NCBI GenBank assembly: GCA_027924585.1
Contig: BSBM01000426.1
Coordinates: 1,263,001-1,327,000, forward strand
DNA length: 64,000 bases
Origin: Larix kaempferi
Lineage: Eukaryota > Streptophyta > Pinopsida > Pinales > Pinaceae
Direction: 5' to 3'
Shown: in pieces, positions 1-13,929 of the stretch
Position numbering within the stretch: the stretch's first letter is position 1
Layout: each line of letters begins with the position of its first letter
Made by a program: the position numbers and the translations under genes
The notes under the pieces: generated by a model
The model's database searches: none
The model's input: the letters and a program-made list of their open reading frames with translations, nothing else
What the model was told of the DNA's origin: nothing

Positions 1-3000
1 TCGTGTGACAATGATCCTCTATTATGGGCAACAAAAAATACTTAATCAAGTTAACCATTGTAACGGGGTGTGCACTCTAGAGAAGACATGAATCTCTGTG
101 GGAATCGTGTTCCCTTTTGGGGCAGCTACAAGACAGCTAACAAGGCGTCTATCATACAGTGCTTGGAAGAGACCACTATCTCATGCATGGGCACAGTAGG
201 AAGGCTAAGAAAATCGAGTATCAATATCTAGGTCTTAATTCCTCAAGAAGAGTAATAATCTGCTTGTGAAGAATTTTGTTCCACCCAATTGGAGTGCATA
301 TCAGATTGGAAACTACAACCAACTCTCTTTATCAGTTTGGGCGTCATCTACAGCTATTTCTGCCCTTATCATCCTCTTGGAAGCATTGTATAAGATCCAT
401 ATATATATCGGATCTGATAGTTATCTTGCAAACACATGGGAGAGCTTTTTTATGGACTGTAGCAGCCATCACCAATCCACCAATTAATTGTCAGAGGTTC
501 GAATTCTTGATGTATGATATTTAATTGTTATTGGGAAGTTTGAAGTACTTTCTAAATTAATTACATTGTGTTGTGTTATATTCATTTTAATTTGGCATGC
601 AATTACTCATGGGGTTAACAAATTATCATGCAAACTCATGCAAGCAACCACAAGTTACTGAATTAACCAATATCAAATAAAGTGAAAGAAAATCAGTAAA
701 TCCAGCAGTTGACATGTTAAGTGTTTGAGGGATTGCATTAAACAAGAAGTCAGAAATACACAATCAACAAAAAAGAAAATTTATACCATATTTGAGTGGG
801 AATCTTACATGCACTCACTTGCATTGATCATAATATTATTGACACCCTTTAGGCACTATTCTAACTAAAAGATTGCATAGAATATAGTTGGTTGGTTGTT
901 CTAGTGTCTTTACAGGGCAGCAATACACAGTGGATACTCGAGGTTGTTGAGCAGAAATAATTGTTTGGAAAAACGTTTTTCAAAGGAAAATGTGAAAATC
1001 ATACAACAATATATTGTATTGAAAAAAATAACCTTAAAGACCTATCGTCCTTCCACTAAAATGTAACTGGGACTCTCAAAGGACATCTTCCTTGATGGTG
1101 ATGAAATCCACCAAGTGATTATCCCCCAGAGGTAACAAGAGTCAATTATAATGAAGATACTAGCGGTGATGAAATCCAGTAGTTCGACGAAATATGTCTC
1201 AAGTACTATCGGCTTCCACGATAGTCACCTATAAGGAAAGAAATCCTAAGTTTGTCACTATGTACCTTTGACAAGTGGAGAAAGAGTAGTTATCGCTCGA
1301 ACGGTATTGGGTCGTCTCCTTTTCAACAAGTGGTGGCGAGCCCACTTGAGAGAACATACACCTGGTACCTTGGGTTTAACCTCCTTTGGCGCGATGCCGT
1401 TCTTTCACTTACCCCGTGTGGCTATACACGGCCGCTTGATTTAGAAGGATTTTTATAGCACCCTAAGGACAATAAACTATGTTTTTCGAGTGAGAAAATG
1501 ATTAAGGGGCATTATTTGGATGCCTAGCCCCAGAATCCTACCTAAACTACAAGATTCTTTTGTGCCCTCCTATGGAGGTATTAAGTGAGTAGATTTAAGT
1601 GGCATTTCCAAAAAAAAATTAAGGGCTATTTTTGAACTTAGTGAGTGAGGAGAGAGTTTCTTGTGTGTGTGTGCATCAAAGAAAGTGACAGTTTTGAGTG
1701 CACATGAGATATTGCATATAAATGAAAAGATGTTTCTTTTGAAATGAAAATAATGCAATTCAACCTAATAGAAAAACGACTAAAATATGAAAATTCGTTT
1801 GTAATGCTAGAAAAAATATTTTCGTAAGTTGAACATAAACAAGAAACAAATAATCAATCTAATGTAAAGGAGATATTTTCTCTTTTGAATTCCTTTTCTA
1901 ATACACCAATATCACTCAAAAGAGTGGGAGTTGTAGAGCATACTTGGGAAAACAACTAGTTTTAGGTCCTTAATGTGTGTGCAATTTGGTGGTCTTTTAC
2001 TTGCATAAGATACCCTGAAGAAACAATCTTGTAGCAACTTAGATTTACGTGTGAAGTTGTTAGGGATTGATGTGGAATATTTCACAATGAATTCAGTCTT
2101 GTAACAGCTCCATCATATTGTACATGGCAGTATGTTTGGAAGCATTTGAATGGATAAGACCCAGGCCTAAATCAATATGTTTTAGCAGTCATACAAGGTA
2201 GATTGTTGGCCTAGTCTCTATTGCTCAGAATTTGGAAGCTGTACAACACTCGAGGGAGGAACACATATGGAAGCATATGAGCATGTTTCATGGCCTTTAG
2301 AGCAGCAACACAATTCCATCTTGTGACTCTTTCCAGGATTTTGAGAGTAGGTCTGAAGATCAACAGATTTTGTGTTTTTAGGGCAACAATCTATTGTTTT
2401 CAGCAGCAATAAAGACATATGAAGAACCAACATTCAAAAGCGGACATTTTGAGCAGAGTTTGGCATAAATTTTTGGGTAGGATAGGGATTCAATGACCAT
2501 AATATACCAGCAGTAAGAACAATTTTTATTTCCAATATTTTATGACACATTCCAGTAACATATGTAACAACATGATTGAAAGGATTCTTGGAAAATTGTG
2601 ACCAAGGTGCATTGTAACTTGTCATAAAATATGCCTCAGGACCGAAATGGTTATCTTAACTTTTTTACGTATTGGAAACCTTGTCTAAAAGAATCAACCT
2701 CGTGTTATGGAAGCTTGAGAGTGATTTTTTGGAGATTCTATAGCTTTTCATGTTTGGTTGGTGATCAAATCTTTTCAATGCTTTCATGGTCTTGATATAA
2801 TTTGGGTGAGTTTGTCCTTATCTTATGTCGATGCTTATTATGTAATGTTTGGTTCATTTGCATGCTTCTCTTCCCATGGGAGATTATCTCCTAGGAGAGA
2901 AACACTCCATGCAATGATGCATGAATACACTTACCACATTAAGACTTGACCCTCTTGAGAGAGACTTGATTGCATACTGAAACCAAAAGAGATTCTTTAA

Positions 3001-4270
3001 ATTTCAATGTGCCTGCAATGGGGACATTTCAAGCTCTACACGCTCATCAAAGTGTCTCCTATCTACAAGGAAAAACCCATAGTTACGTACCATGAAAAAT
3101 GGTTTTCTTAGGCTCCAATACTAAGTTTTACAAGATGCTTAATATATAGATGGCAAGTTTGTTGCTTAAATCAAACCTCCACAACTTGTCAATGATTACA
3201 ATTTTAAGGAAGTACAAAAGATGATAACTACTTTACACGATTCAATGCTAACCTAAATGAAATGGATTTGAACCTACTATACAATGTAGAAGAATACTAA
3301 GAACTCAAATAAACATATTATTACCTCGTGTTGAGTTGGGGTAAGATTCCTTCTTTCTTGGGAGATGTGCAAGGTTCAAATATTTCAACCCCATGTTACA
3401 CTGTCAAGGTCCAAATGTATGTACCACGTGTTAAAGTGGGATGCTGCAATTAATCAAAGGAAATAATATCAATGAGAACACACATAAGCACAAACCATGG
3501 GTCACTCCAGAGTCCACGTTTGTTATTGAATCAATTCAAGGGACTTTTAAACATCATAACTTCACTTTTAGGTCCTTTCCATACAAAATATTCAACACTA
3601 CTAAGTAATTTGAGGTAATAGGATTGAATCATGTCTATTGACAATACAATTTTGAAGCCGATGGTCTATAAAAATAAGTAGTCCAAGGTTAAATAAGGCT
3701 TCTATCAAGGGAAGAGACTAGAGAAAGGTTACAACCCCCTACTTACCTCTAGTTCGATATGTTGTTTATTTCTTTCTTTTTTTTAATGTGTTTATGTTTA
3801 GCTTTGAAAAATGGAGGGGATTTTTTTGAGATATGTTGATTAGGTTTTAGTTGAAGAGATTGTGCTCCAAAATGTTCCTCTCGCATTATGAAAAAAAAAG
3901 TAGTTTATTACATTCATCACAAAGTAAATATTGAACAAAAATAAAAAAAAATTGAAGTGCAAACTTCTTAGAATTTGAAGTTTATGAATTTTATTTTTTT
4001 TAAATTATGTTAATATTATTTTACTAATTCCATTTAAATCAAAATTGTCTAATAATAATAGTTTATTACATTCATTACACTTTACATTAAATTAAATATT
4101 GAAAGATTAAAAAAATTAAGTACAAACTTTTAAGAAGAATTTGTAGGTTATGAATTTTAATTTAGTTTGATCTATATTAAGTTGGAAAAAGAAAAAGGTC
4201 ACAAATTTTAATCACTTGATTTGATTAAATTAAATGTGAATGTGGTTTCCACTTAAACTAAAAGTCAATG
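1..4270. other. Spacer without a recognisable gene
   Basis: I find no protein domain, RNA gene or element terminus here. Open frames are all short (under about 75 codons), overlap one another and resemble no family I know. A slightly GC-richer patch at about 1,140-1,460 stands out from the AT-rich surroundings but gives no usable protein. From 3,780 to 4,270 the sequence becomes very AT-rich with A and T runs. Confidence 0.6.
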
Positions 4271-4280
4271 TTATTTTATT

Positions 4281-5200
4281 ATGTCCCCGACATTTAGTTT
4301 TTCGTCGAGGACATTAGTGGAGGTGGAGGATGGCACGAAATCTTTGCCCAAAGGTCTTCCTGAAGGTATATTTTTACCTATTTTTTATATTATTGTTGTA
4401 GAGCAATTTTTATGTTCTCCTATTGGTTGTTTTGTCAGTGATGTTATCCTGGGGTTGTGTGCCCGTTGTCATCAGGTTTAAATGAGGTTGGTGGTCGATG
4501 GTTTGATCTGGTGTGGCAAGTGTCATTTCAATCTGTGCTTTCTCTTTCTCTCGGCAGTGAAGGACACCCTTACGCAATTCACGCGCAATTACTTTGGTTT
4601 TCTTGTTGCATGGATGGTTATCATGGAAATGGAAGACTAGTTCATTTATGTTCGACTTATGGATCCGTGCACTAGATAGGGTATGGGCACCCACATTTTC
4701 CATTGTTTGTTGAAGGTCTTTTATCTGTGAATGGTTTTTCATCCTGGTTTCGCTAGGTCATTGCACTGTGTTATTTTATATGGCTGTTGTTAATGAGGGA
4801 TCCCTTCGAGGGGCGAGCCTCGGAGAAGGGAGGAGAGTTTTATTCATCCTGGGTGTAATTTTGGTGTTGTTTTCACATGGTGTTCTCTCAAACTGTTTTG
4901 TTGGTTCTTGTTTCATGGAATTTTTTAGTTTCTTGTGTTGGTTGTGGCATCCCAGTGCTATATCGTCTTCATGAGGATGGTCTTGGAGGCTGGGATCTGC
5001 AAGAGAAGGCATGCAGATGTTGTTTCTTGTTGCCCGTTCTATTCTTTGGATGATTGTTGGTGCCTTGATCATTCGAAGTTTCGATGGAGGTTGCTCCAGA
5101 GCGCAGCTCATTCTTCTTCTCAGTTTGTCTGTGTTTTTACGTTGCAAATTTTTTAGGTATGCCCATGGATTTAGTTGGGATTTGTTGTCTATGGTTTAAA
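4281..5200 (+). other. T-rich, GC-elevated stretch, possibly transcribed relic
   Basis: The plus strand is T- and G-rich, with short open frames of 60-70 codons in all phases and a 123-codon open frame on the minus strand (4,776-5,147). None has a recognisable domain, and the minus-strand frame has a composition typical of antisense noise. The strand asymmetry resembles plant intron or UTR sequence read on the plus strand. I cannot assign a function. Confidence 0.2.
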
Positions 5201-5878
5201 AATATTCGGGTTTGGTCTCTTCACGTTTGAAAAAAAATAATTTTGCGGTTTTCTTATAGCGGTTTCATATTCTTTGTTTAAGAATTGATGTTTTGCATTT
5301 GCTGATGCCCCACTATATCTTGGATGAATTTTTAGATACTGTCATTTCCATGGGAAACGAATATTGGTTTCATTAGATTAATCGCATTTGTGTTGAAATC
5401 TTGGAGCAATCAATGTCTGCTTCGGAAAGATGTCCTCAGGGATTCTGTAAGCCTAAATTGATTACTCAAAAAATGCGTAGTTTTGTTGTTGCAAGGGCTT
5501 TTGTAAGCCTGAATTCATTACTAAAAAATTGCATAGTTCAGTTGTTTCCATATTGTTTCTCCATGTTGCTCATGTACTTATGTAACTACCATTTATGTTG
5601 TTCTTGGAAGAATATTTATTGGAGCCCTATTATGTGTGTCCATGGCTATCCGTTCAGAAAGGTGTTATGAGGCTTCTTAGTCTTTCTGTATCTGGTAAAT
5701 AATGGTCCTTCTGGTATCCAAGTGTTGCTTGTGTTTCTGTCTTTATTAAGGGTTGAAAACGACCTTTCTTTTTCGTACTTAAGTGTTAATTGTGTCTGTA
5801 TTGTTCTATACCACTATCGTTGTTGTGCTTACATTATTTACTTTCCCCACCTCTTTTGATTTGTCCTAAGAATTAGTG

Positions 5879-6306
5879 ATGGCTCTCGTGCAGGAACCTC
5901 GCAATGTGCACGAGATCATCCTAGGCGGTACGTCCTCTAGTGATCTCTCTGAAATGAACTCATATACGAGGAAGTAGTCTGAGGGGAGAATAACCCCAGA
6001 TAGGGTCAAGAAGCTAATGCAGGGGAATTAATTGATTTTACTGTTATGGTGAATGCCAACAAGATAAGGTCATTTTATTTGGACCACTCCTTCTCACTTA
6101 GGGCAGCTCGGAACATGGAAAAGGTGGTCGGAAGGGTGGTTCCTTCTTAAGGGGCTCTTAACAGATTAGGTTGGACACCTCTTTGTTTTATGAATGAAAC
6201 CCTAAGTGGAAAAACGCTGGTAGAGGCACCCTGGTTGTATGCCTGTTTGGCCGACTAGTTTAGGGATCGCACTGGAGTAAATTATATTGAACGGGTTTTA
6301 TGGTAA
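5879..6306 (+). pseudogene. Degenerate coding-like segment, family unknown
   Basis: An ATG at 5,879 opens a 32-codon frame that begins MALVQEPRNVHEIILGG and then stops. Protein-like sequence continues in another phase (for example NRLGWTPLCFMNETLSG near 6,160-6,210) with further stops. The segment ends in GGTAAG, a splice-donor-like site. The mix of credible peptides and frame breaks suggests an old gene or retroelement relic. I do not recognise the family. Confidence 0.25.
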
Positions 6307-6683
6307 GTTAGATTTGTTGAAGCAGCTTGTAGATACACGTTTGAAAACCTATTATATTCTACTTGGAGGTTGCTTGAGATGCACGGATAACTAAGTTAGA
6401 TGGTCATTAGTGGCATGTGGATTCATTAGTCTGAGTCAAGTTCATAGCTTTCTCAAGAGGTTAAGAGAGTGTTTCTAGATGTCGGGTTTTGGTTTAAGGT
6501 GAAATTAATTGGTGATATGGGACAACCTTTTTTTGATGTAATTTGACTAGACAACGATTTGCTTGATGGTTTGTGATCCTGGCCCATAGTTTCAAAACTT
6601 TGGAATGTTCAAGTATCAAGCTTCCCAATGTTCAAAGTTCAATTTGCATGGATGATACTGATGCTTAATTTGCAGCGAGCTCA

Positions 6684-7007
6684 ATGCCATTAGATTTAGA
6701 GTATCTAAGTCATTTACAGATTGAGGCGATAATAGTCATTATGTTTAGTGTTAAGGTAGCTAGGGAAATAGGAAAATTTGCAGCCACAAACCATTCCAAA
6801 ACAAAAGCATGGCCATTCTATAGAGAATTGCATGGGATATGTCAATGTGATAGAAAATATTATGTTGGGTTGTATCAGAATTTAAATCCAACACTAGATC
6901 GTTTAGTTTCTTCTTCATGTTATTTTGATTCACTAAATAACTTGAAAACGTTGCCTTATTTGGCATATGCCAGATTGCAAAAAAAAACTAACTATCAATT
7001 GGTATAG
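6684..7007 (+). other. 107-codon open frame, unrecognised
   Basis: This is the longest plus-strand open frame of the first 13 kb. It starts with ATG and is of mixed composition (KAWPFYRELHGICQCDRK in the middle). No signal peptide, membrane segment or known motif is visible, and no neighbouring exon supports it. It may be chance. Confidence 0.15.
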
Positions 7008-8220
7008 CTCTGATGGCATGTGAAGATCTAAATACTAATCCTATACTTGAATATTAGAGGTTCTTCCTGAGCATTGGCGTATTTGTATTGCTGGTCATCG
7101 AGATATGAAGTACTTGTTTCAGATCTGAAGAGAATCTGAATAGGTTCATTACTAGTATTTGGGCATTTGTCAATTCTGCATACTAGATTGATCACTACTT
7201 TCATTGTGCCAGATTCTTCTATGATGAAAGTTTTTTCATGGTCATTTGATACACGGTCCATCCATTCATATAGAGATCTCTCTTTAGGTGAAATATTTAC
7301 TCAAATGCCCAGTTGCTCCTTTCACCAACTTGAGGGTTCATGATATATCTCAAATTCTAGAATAGGTCATGATGAATGGTTCTTCCACTCTCCATATTTA
7401 ATTAACATACTAAGTCAAGCACTAAAGGGGAGACAAATCTCTGACTTCAATAAACATGGACTTTATATTTCATTTCTTGATGCTTTGGTTGATTGGCATT
7501 ACGCTTCTTTGTCTCTGTTTATGACAGCCCTTTGGAAGACTGAGTTAATTTGATATATCTTAAGGATCTCATAAAAGTGAATTAGTCAGTAATTATTGCA
7601 CTAATATGTATAAGCAAATCATACATCTTTTAGGTTCTTAATATCCCTAAATAGATAACACAAGATCAAATCTATAGATGGCAACACTTTATCCTCTCAA
7701 TAACTATATATGATGTCGTTTTTTTTCCCTGTTTTTTTTTTGTCTGGGTCGAATGGAATTTGATTTTCCCACGGAAGGGTATCTTGATTATTGAAATATG
7801 ATCGCTACAAAATTGTGGTGTATGAAAAGTAGAGCATCTATACCTGCAACGCTGATGGCCAGCTTTCAGCTCAAGATCCTTTAGCTTTTTGCATCTACTA
7901 TATGAGTAGATTGTATAGTAATATAACTATTCATGGTTACACATTATTGCTTGGTTGATTTTTCACTTGTTGCAAGGAGTATCTTTCAAAGTCTCTCCTT
8001 CAATTTGTTTGCATATTGAAGTAGAGCCATGTCCATAATAGCCTAGCTATGCCTGCTTCAATACTATTCAAACATTCTTGATTGTTGATCTCAACTTCTC
8101 AAATTCTAAAGAATATCATAAGCATCTTTTATACGGTTCCCTCTTGTGCCAGAGGATAGACGACCTAAAGTGAGAGGAAGAGATTCTATTTTGCGAGTGG
8201 AAAACCTTCCAAAGTGCCTA

Positions 8221-8380
8221 TAGTGTTGCACATTGTTCAAAGACTTGAATATATTTGAGTGCAGGTCTGGGAGGTATAAACTATCCATTACCTTTGCCTG
8301 TAGTGCTGCACATTGTTGAAGGACTTGAATATATTTGAGTGTGGGTCTGGGAGGTATAAACTAGCCATTACCTTTGCTTG
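8221..8380. repeat. 80-bp tandem duplication
   Basis: Two copies lie head to tail (8,221-8,300 and 8,301-8,380). Both contain 'gacttgaatatatttgagtg' and 'gtctgggaggtataaacta', with a handful of substitutions. The copies are close enough to be a recent local duplication. No function is implied. Confidence 0.85.
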
Positions 8381-9866
8381 TAACATATTAACAAACACAA
8401 ATACTTCTTGCTCCAAGAAAAAAATGTCCACATGCATTCAATAGATACAATACTCCAGATACAGTACTCAAGAAAAGCGTGAGAATCTTATATTTCAAGG
8501 GTTGATCCTGGAAGAAGGAATCTCTGCCATGAAAATGATACATGTCTTTAAACAGTATGAAATGTCATCCAGATTTTACTGTGGAAGGAGGCATCCCCAG
8601 TCATGGAAATAATTATTTAAATTTTTTTACTTCAAACTCTATTATGATTCCTATGTTGTAGTCCATTTTTTTTTATAGAAAACTTAGTTGGGAGTTGTTG
8701 AAGCTAAACATTCTTAGGATCGTACCTATTTCTGTCAAGAAAGTATATGTATGGCATGCTACAGCCAATTCTATGATATTTTAATACCTGACATTTATAG
8801 GACATTCACTTCTCATCGTCTTGAGCGAAAAGCTTCATAAACTAAATCAGTTATCTAGAGAAAGCAGTGTTTAATAGAAACAAGTTGCATCTACCTTGAA
8901 AACAAAGTTTTGTGTGCTAATTTTTACCATACATCGAGTTCACTCTTTTATCCATTATTATTAAATTTTATTCTTATTTGGTGATGTTGTGATTGGGTAA
9001 CTAGAAATACCTGAGCCTTATATTAACAAACCTTTCCAATAGTACAATTTTATAAATTCTTTGTTGAGATCCTCTTTAATGCTTCTGGACATTTACCTCG
9101 AGATTATTTGTCTTCTTGTAAGATGTGCATGCATTTCATAAGCTGCAGCTAGATTTTCTTTGGATGCAAATATAGATGTGACATAGGAACATCTAATGCT
9201 TTTACTCAATCCTGGTTACTTATTATGAAATGGAAATTGATTGTGGTTGACTTCTTTCTATGTTGAAAACTTGAATGAATTCCTAGTTGCTTAAAGGAAA
9301 ACTTCACTTTAAATTGGCGAAAATTAATTGAAATCAAAATTATGCAGTAAAATTTGGCAGATGATAAAGGAGTAATAACATAATTGTTCCAGAATATATG
9401 TTTAATCAATATATGCCAGAATAGTGTACATATATCTGAATAAAGGCAATTTGTCCAACAAATTCATATGCTTTAGAGTTCGGCTAACCTCGGTTCTCCT
9501 GCGTAACTGTGAGTAACTGGGATTACTCTTTGCTAGATTATATTTAAACTCCATTTCTTTCTCTAAGATAGGGGGGAATATTTCCGTGTTTTTTCCAGGG
9601 ACCGATTGTTCTATGTTCTGCAAAAAAATTCAATCTTCATTTGTTGTTGCATAGATATTGTCTCCCATCCAAATGAAAAGTTGTGGGTTGAATTGTCGTA
9701 TTTCATTCATCATAAATGTTAATATGTTAATATGGTACATAAGTGCACATAGGCATTGTACTCGTAAAAGTAGATTTCCTGGATTAGAAATCCAACACAA
9801 AAATAGGAAAACATACTATTACCTCTGAAACCATTACTTCTTGAGATAAAGTCCTATAGCTCAGGT

Positions 9867-10013
9867 GAGACCTTGGAGGAACTAAAGGATTCCAATGCCA
9901 CCTTGCAAACCTTTTTGACAATGTAGGTTGTCTAAAGGGGAGACCTTGGAGGAACTAAAGGATGCCCAATGTCACCTTGCAAACCCTTTTGACACTGTAG
10001 GCTTCCTAAAGGG
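9867..10013. repeat. 73-bp tandem duplication
   Basis: Two adjacent copies begin with 'gagaccttggaggaactaaa' at 9,867 and 9,940. Each continues through 'caccttgcaaacc' and a 'gtagg...taaaggg' end. They differ by a few substitutions and small indels. Confidence 0.85.
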
Positions 10014-11355
10014 AACTTCCATAGAATATGATCACTAGATCTTATGCCACATGTGGGTGTTGCAAGCAAATCATACCAGCAATAAATTCCTAACAAGCCC
10101 ATATTCTGTGGATAGATGCAATTTTGTTTCCTTGTTGTTTGATAGTGGCAGAAATTGGTTGCTCAAGGTTTTAGAACTTGCTCATTCCCCATTGTCTTTG
10201 ACTGTGAACAATTTCTCTAGAAGCATTTCATTTCAATGAGATGTCTTGAGTTGGGTCAAATTGATGTTTTCAAAATTCTAAATGCTGTCAAAGCCATTCT
10301 TTTATATTATTGAGTTTTCTCCATTGCTGTGGTTTGTATCTTTCTTGTAGTTGTCTAAAAATTTAGATTGCTATAGTAATTCGCTACCTTTCAACCTTGT
10401 AGGTGTTGATCTATATAAGGCTTCTTTGTTGTGCAATCTCTGGCTCATGATTTATATAGAAATTGGGGGTAAAGTTTTTTCCATGGTGTTAATGCATGGA
10501 CACAAGTCAAATGTATTTAATATTTGTTCTTTGAATTCCCACCTGTCTCTTTTTCTCATACATACAGTATAGGAACTTCAACCATTTTCTTTGTTGTTTA
10601 TTTGGATTATGCCATTATCACTAGCAAGTACACACCATCAAATTTTCTGTTTACAAGTTTCTAGATTACATTTTTCTACGTCTCATTTTGTTCATTGCTC
10701 TGATTCTATTCTACATGCAATGTGCAGGGACATATGCCTCCAAAAACTCGGTCAATGGCAATCAATTTAATCTCAAGTGTGCCATTTGCTATTTATATGA
10801 TTCTACCTACTGTGAGAATGGTCACTTATACTTTGTGCATACATTAAAAAAACAAATAAAAAAATCCATCTTAGAAGACACAAAAAAAATATCTTATACC
10901 ACTTTCAAAGAAAGTCTTCAAAACTCTCTTAAGTTTGACCTACTGTTCGAACTATAGTTTTCCTGTTTTTTTTCCATGGATTTTTGACACACCAAACAGA
11001 TGCAAATGCCATTGCAAATCATTGCACTTTATATTCTGTTGGCAATTTTGAAACTTGTCCGATGACATTTCCATTGCATGCGTGTCTAAAGCTATCGACT
11101 TTTGCAAATGAAATAGGATTTTTCCTTCATACAAATGCTTCTATGTCATGATCACAACAACTTATGTATATTCTATATGCTTTGACTGTGGTACATTGCC
11201 TTCAATGAAAACAAAAATGAATGGTACAGGTTATATGAGACTATCTATTATATATTCCCTTGGCTATAGTATATTCCCTTCAATGAAGCCAGAAATGGAT
11301 GCTATAAGTATTATGTATGACTTCTGCGATTACTATTTCTAATGCAACACTATGC

Positions 11356-11676
11356 AATTTAATTCAAGAAATTTAAATTGAAATTGCAAATTGACAAACT
11401 GAAATTACAAATTGAAATTTTAATTTAATTTAGCTCTTGAATTCTGTGTTTCCTTGTTTTTTAATATGATTTTGTCACAGTAATATATAACTGCATCTGA
11501 TCTTTGCAACAAAAAATTTAATTCAAGAAATTTAAATTGAAATTGCAAATTGACAAACTGAAAATACAAATTGAAATTTTAATTTAATTTATCTCTTGAT
11601 TTCTGTGTTTTGTATTCAATTGTGTGTTTCCTTGTTTTTTAATATGATTTTGTCACAGTAATATATAACTGCATAA
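11356..11676. repeat. 159-bp tandem duplication, AT-rich
   Basis: Copies start at 11,356 and 11,515 with 'aatttaattcaagaaattta'. Both end with 'ttttgtcacagtaatatata' and 'actgcat'. The second copy carries a small internal insertion ('ttttgtattcaattgtg'). The copies are otherwise nearly identical. Confidence 0.85.
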
Positions 11677-13153
11677 CAATTGGCATTCCCACCGGCAGAA
11701 ATCAATTGACATAAGCTCATCCACATGAACATCAACTTTAACATCCTCTCTCATGTTGCTGATGCCTTCCCTTGTAACAACAATTGCCATTGTCGGGGAC
11801 ATTGCCACTACGTGGCTCTTGTTTTAGAATAGTTCAAACATGTTACAATTTGGATTTTTTAAAGTTTTTTTCTATTATTTTTAATTAAAAAAATGTTTAA
11901 ATTACAAATATAAATTGTTGAGAAGATATTTGAAGTTGTTAAATCCATTTATATAATAAAAAATGAAATTTTAACAATGACTAATTACGATTTGACCAAA
12001 GGTTATATTAGCAAATTCTCATAATATATCTTGTGTTAGTTTCAATATGAAAATTGAAATATCATTAAAATTATTAACTTCTCCAAAAAAATAAAGAAAT
12101 TTTTATATTAAAAATATTCTAAAACACCAACGGTCTGCTACCATAGTTCATGTGTCTGCGTACCACATAGACTTGATTATGAATCTTATGGAGAGAAAAA
12201 ATAAACTAAGAAGTTCTTTTGGTAGGTTATGTGGTTATTTGCGACACATGCTACTTGGTCACCTCTCTAGATTTGCACCACAAGTGAAATTTAAGCTCCA
12301 ACAACTCCCAAAACTCTCTTCTTGCTCTTATGATATGGTCTTGAGTTCCCTTGACTCTACTTGGCCATGTGACTATGTTGGCACAACATAGATTGAAAAG
12401 ATTGATGCACCCTTTGTACTATGCATTCTTTGTATGTTGCAACATTTAAATGAATTGAATGCACAATGTGCAACCATGCTAGCTCAACCCAAAGAAACTC
12501 TAACTTATTGGTGTCAAACCAACTAAATGCACAATTAAAAGAATTCAAAATAAAAGGAAATTTTTGGGTGTGAAGGGATGCTCCTACATCAAACCCCCCT
12601 AGTAATTGAATGTGAGTATCATGCTCAGAGGATGGATTTCAAGAACCCTACAACAATGTGTCAATAACATTTTCCAAACTCTCTCTTTCATATACTTAGT
12701 GCTCCTTGTACTCTTATTTTCTTGATCATCTCGCAACTTGCTCCTCTTAGTTTGAAGGCATTTAATCTTGCATTTGAAACAAATTTGGTTTCCAATTTTG
12801 ATTTGAGACAAGCTAGGTGCAAGAAAATTTCTTTAGATGTGCGACAACAATGACCACATTAGAGAGAAGCTAGGTGCAAGAATGAATAATAGCAAGTAAA
12901 GATAAATAAGTGCATTACTCTCTTTTCCCTCAATGCACATTTTTTGCTATTCTTTTTATTTTCATTAGCATTTTATCATTTTTTATTTGAGAAAAAGCTT
13001 GTCCATTGCATCTTTGATAGTGAAACATTTGTCTTGGAATCTAGGAATGAAGTGAAACACCCAAAATTTCAGCAATTTTATTGTTCTCTTCATGGCATTT
13101 CAATGATGAGGAGGGAGCTCTTCATGACGTCTATTGTACTATTCTCTTTTTTG

Positions 13154-13545
13154 CTTCATCACATTTACTTTACTCTCCGTTTATTTTATTTTTCCTTTCA
13201 GCGTTCCTTTGCACCTTCTTGGGCAATTGCGATATATTTTAGAGGAGGAACATATATATGGAGCTATCACAACTACAAACTTATCAATTAACAACGAATC
13301 AAGAGCCTTTATGTTCCTTCATAACTTCATAATCAAACCTAGAAATTGCAAATAAGTTAACATCATACTTTAGAAAAAACTTTAATTGAACCATCTTTAG
13401 ACCACTCAAAGGAAACCATATAGCAAGCTCTTTATGGCATTTGTTTTACTAATCTTTTTTTCACTTCATCACATCTACTTTACTTCTCTTTTTTCTTTCT
13501 CTTTATGCATTCCTTTGCACTTTCTAGGACAATTGCTAGTTTTAC
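13154..13545. repeat. Diverged direct repeat, 310-bp offset
   Basis: The segment 'cttcatcacat(t/c)tactttact...' through 'ttcctttgcac...ttgggcaattgc' at 13,154-13,235 recurs in the same orientation at 13,464-13,545. There are about 15-20 percent differences by eye. It is an older local duplication. Confidence 0.6.
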
Positions 13546-13570
13546 CCATGTTAAATTTACATTTGAAGCT

Positions 13571-13660
13571 TCTAGTAGGTGCATCATCAAGATAAAGAAT
13601 TCAACTTTTCAAAATTCTACTAGGTGCATCATCATGATAAAGATTTCAACTTTTCTAATA
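13571..13660. repeat. 45-bp tandem duplication
   Basis: Two adjacent copies share 'taggtgcatcatca' followed by 'gataaaga(a/t)ttcaactttt'. The offset is 45 bp. Confidence 0.8.
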
Positions 13661-13929
13661 TCTCATGATATCTAAACAAAGAAAGCTGGGTTGTGTATGT
13701 GTACCATACATCCACCAATGAACTCTCTTGTGTACAGGTAGGATAAAAGATAACCAAAACACCAAGCTTTTTTAGCTATTTTCAGATAGAAACTTGGAAA
13801 TAGCTATTTTCGCATTTTTGTAATTTCAGCAATTGAGATTCTCTATTGTAGACTATCTACCCAATTTTAAAACTACCCAGATCGCCGAAATTGAGATCTA
13901 AGCACTCCAAATTGTGATTTTAACAAAAT

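Noticed and set aside
4776-5147. 123-codon minus-strand open frame as a gene
   Set aside because: Basic, low-complexity composition with no domain and no supporting exon structure. It overlaps plus-strand frames of equal quality.
11793-11808. TGTCGGGGAC as a gypsy LTR start
   Set aside because: No partner LTR, primer-binding site, polypurine tract or target duplication could be found around it.
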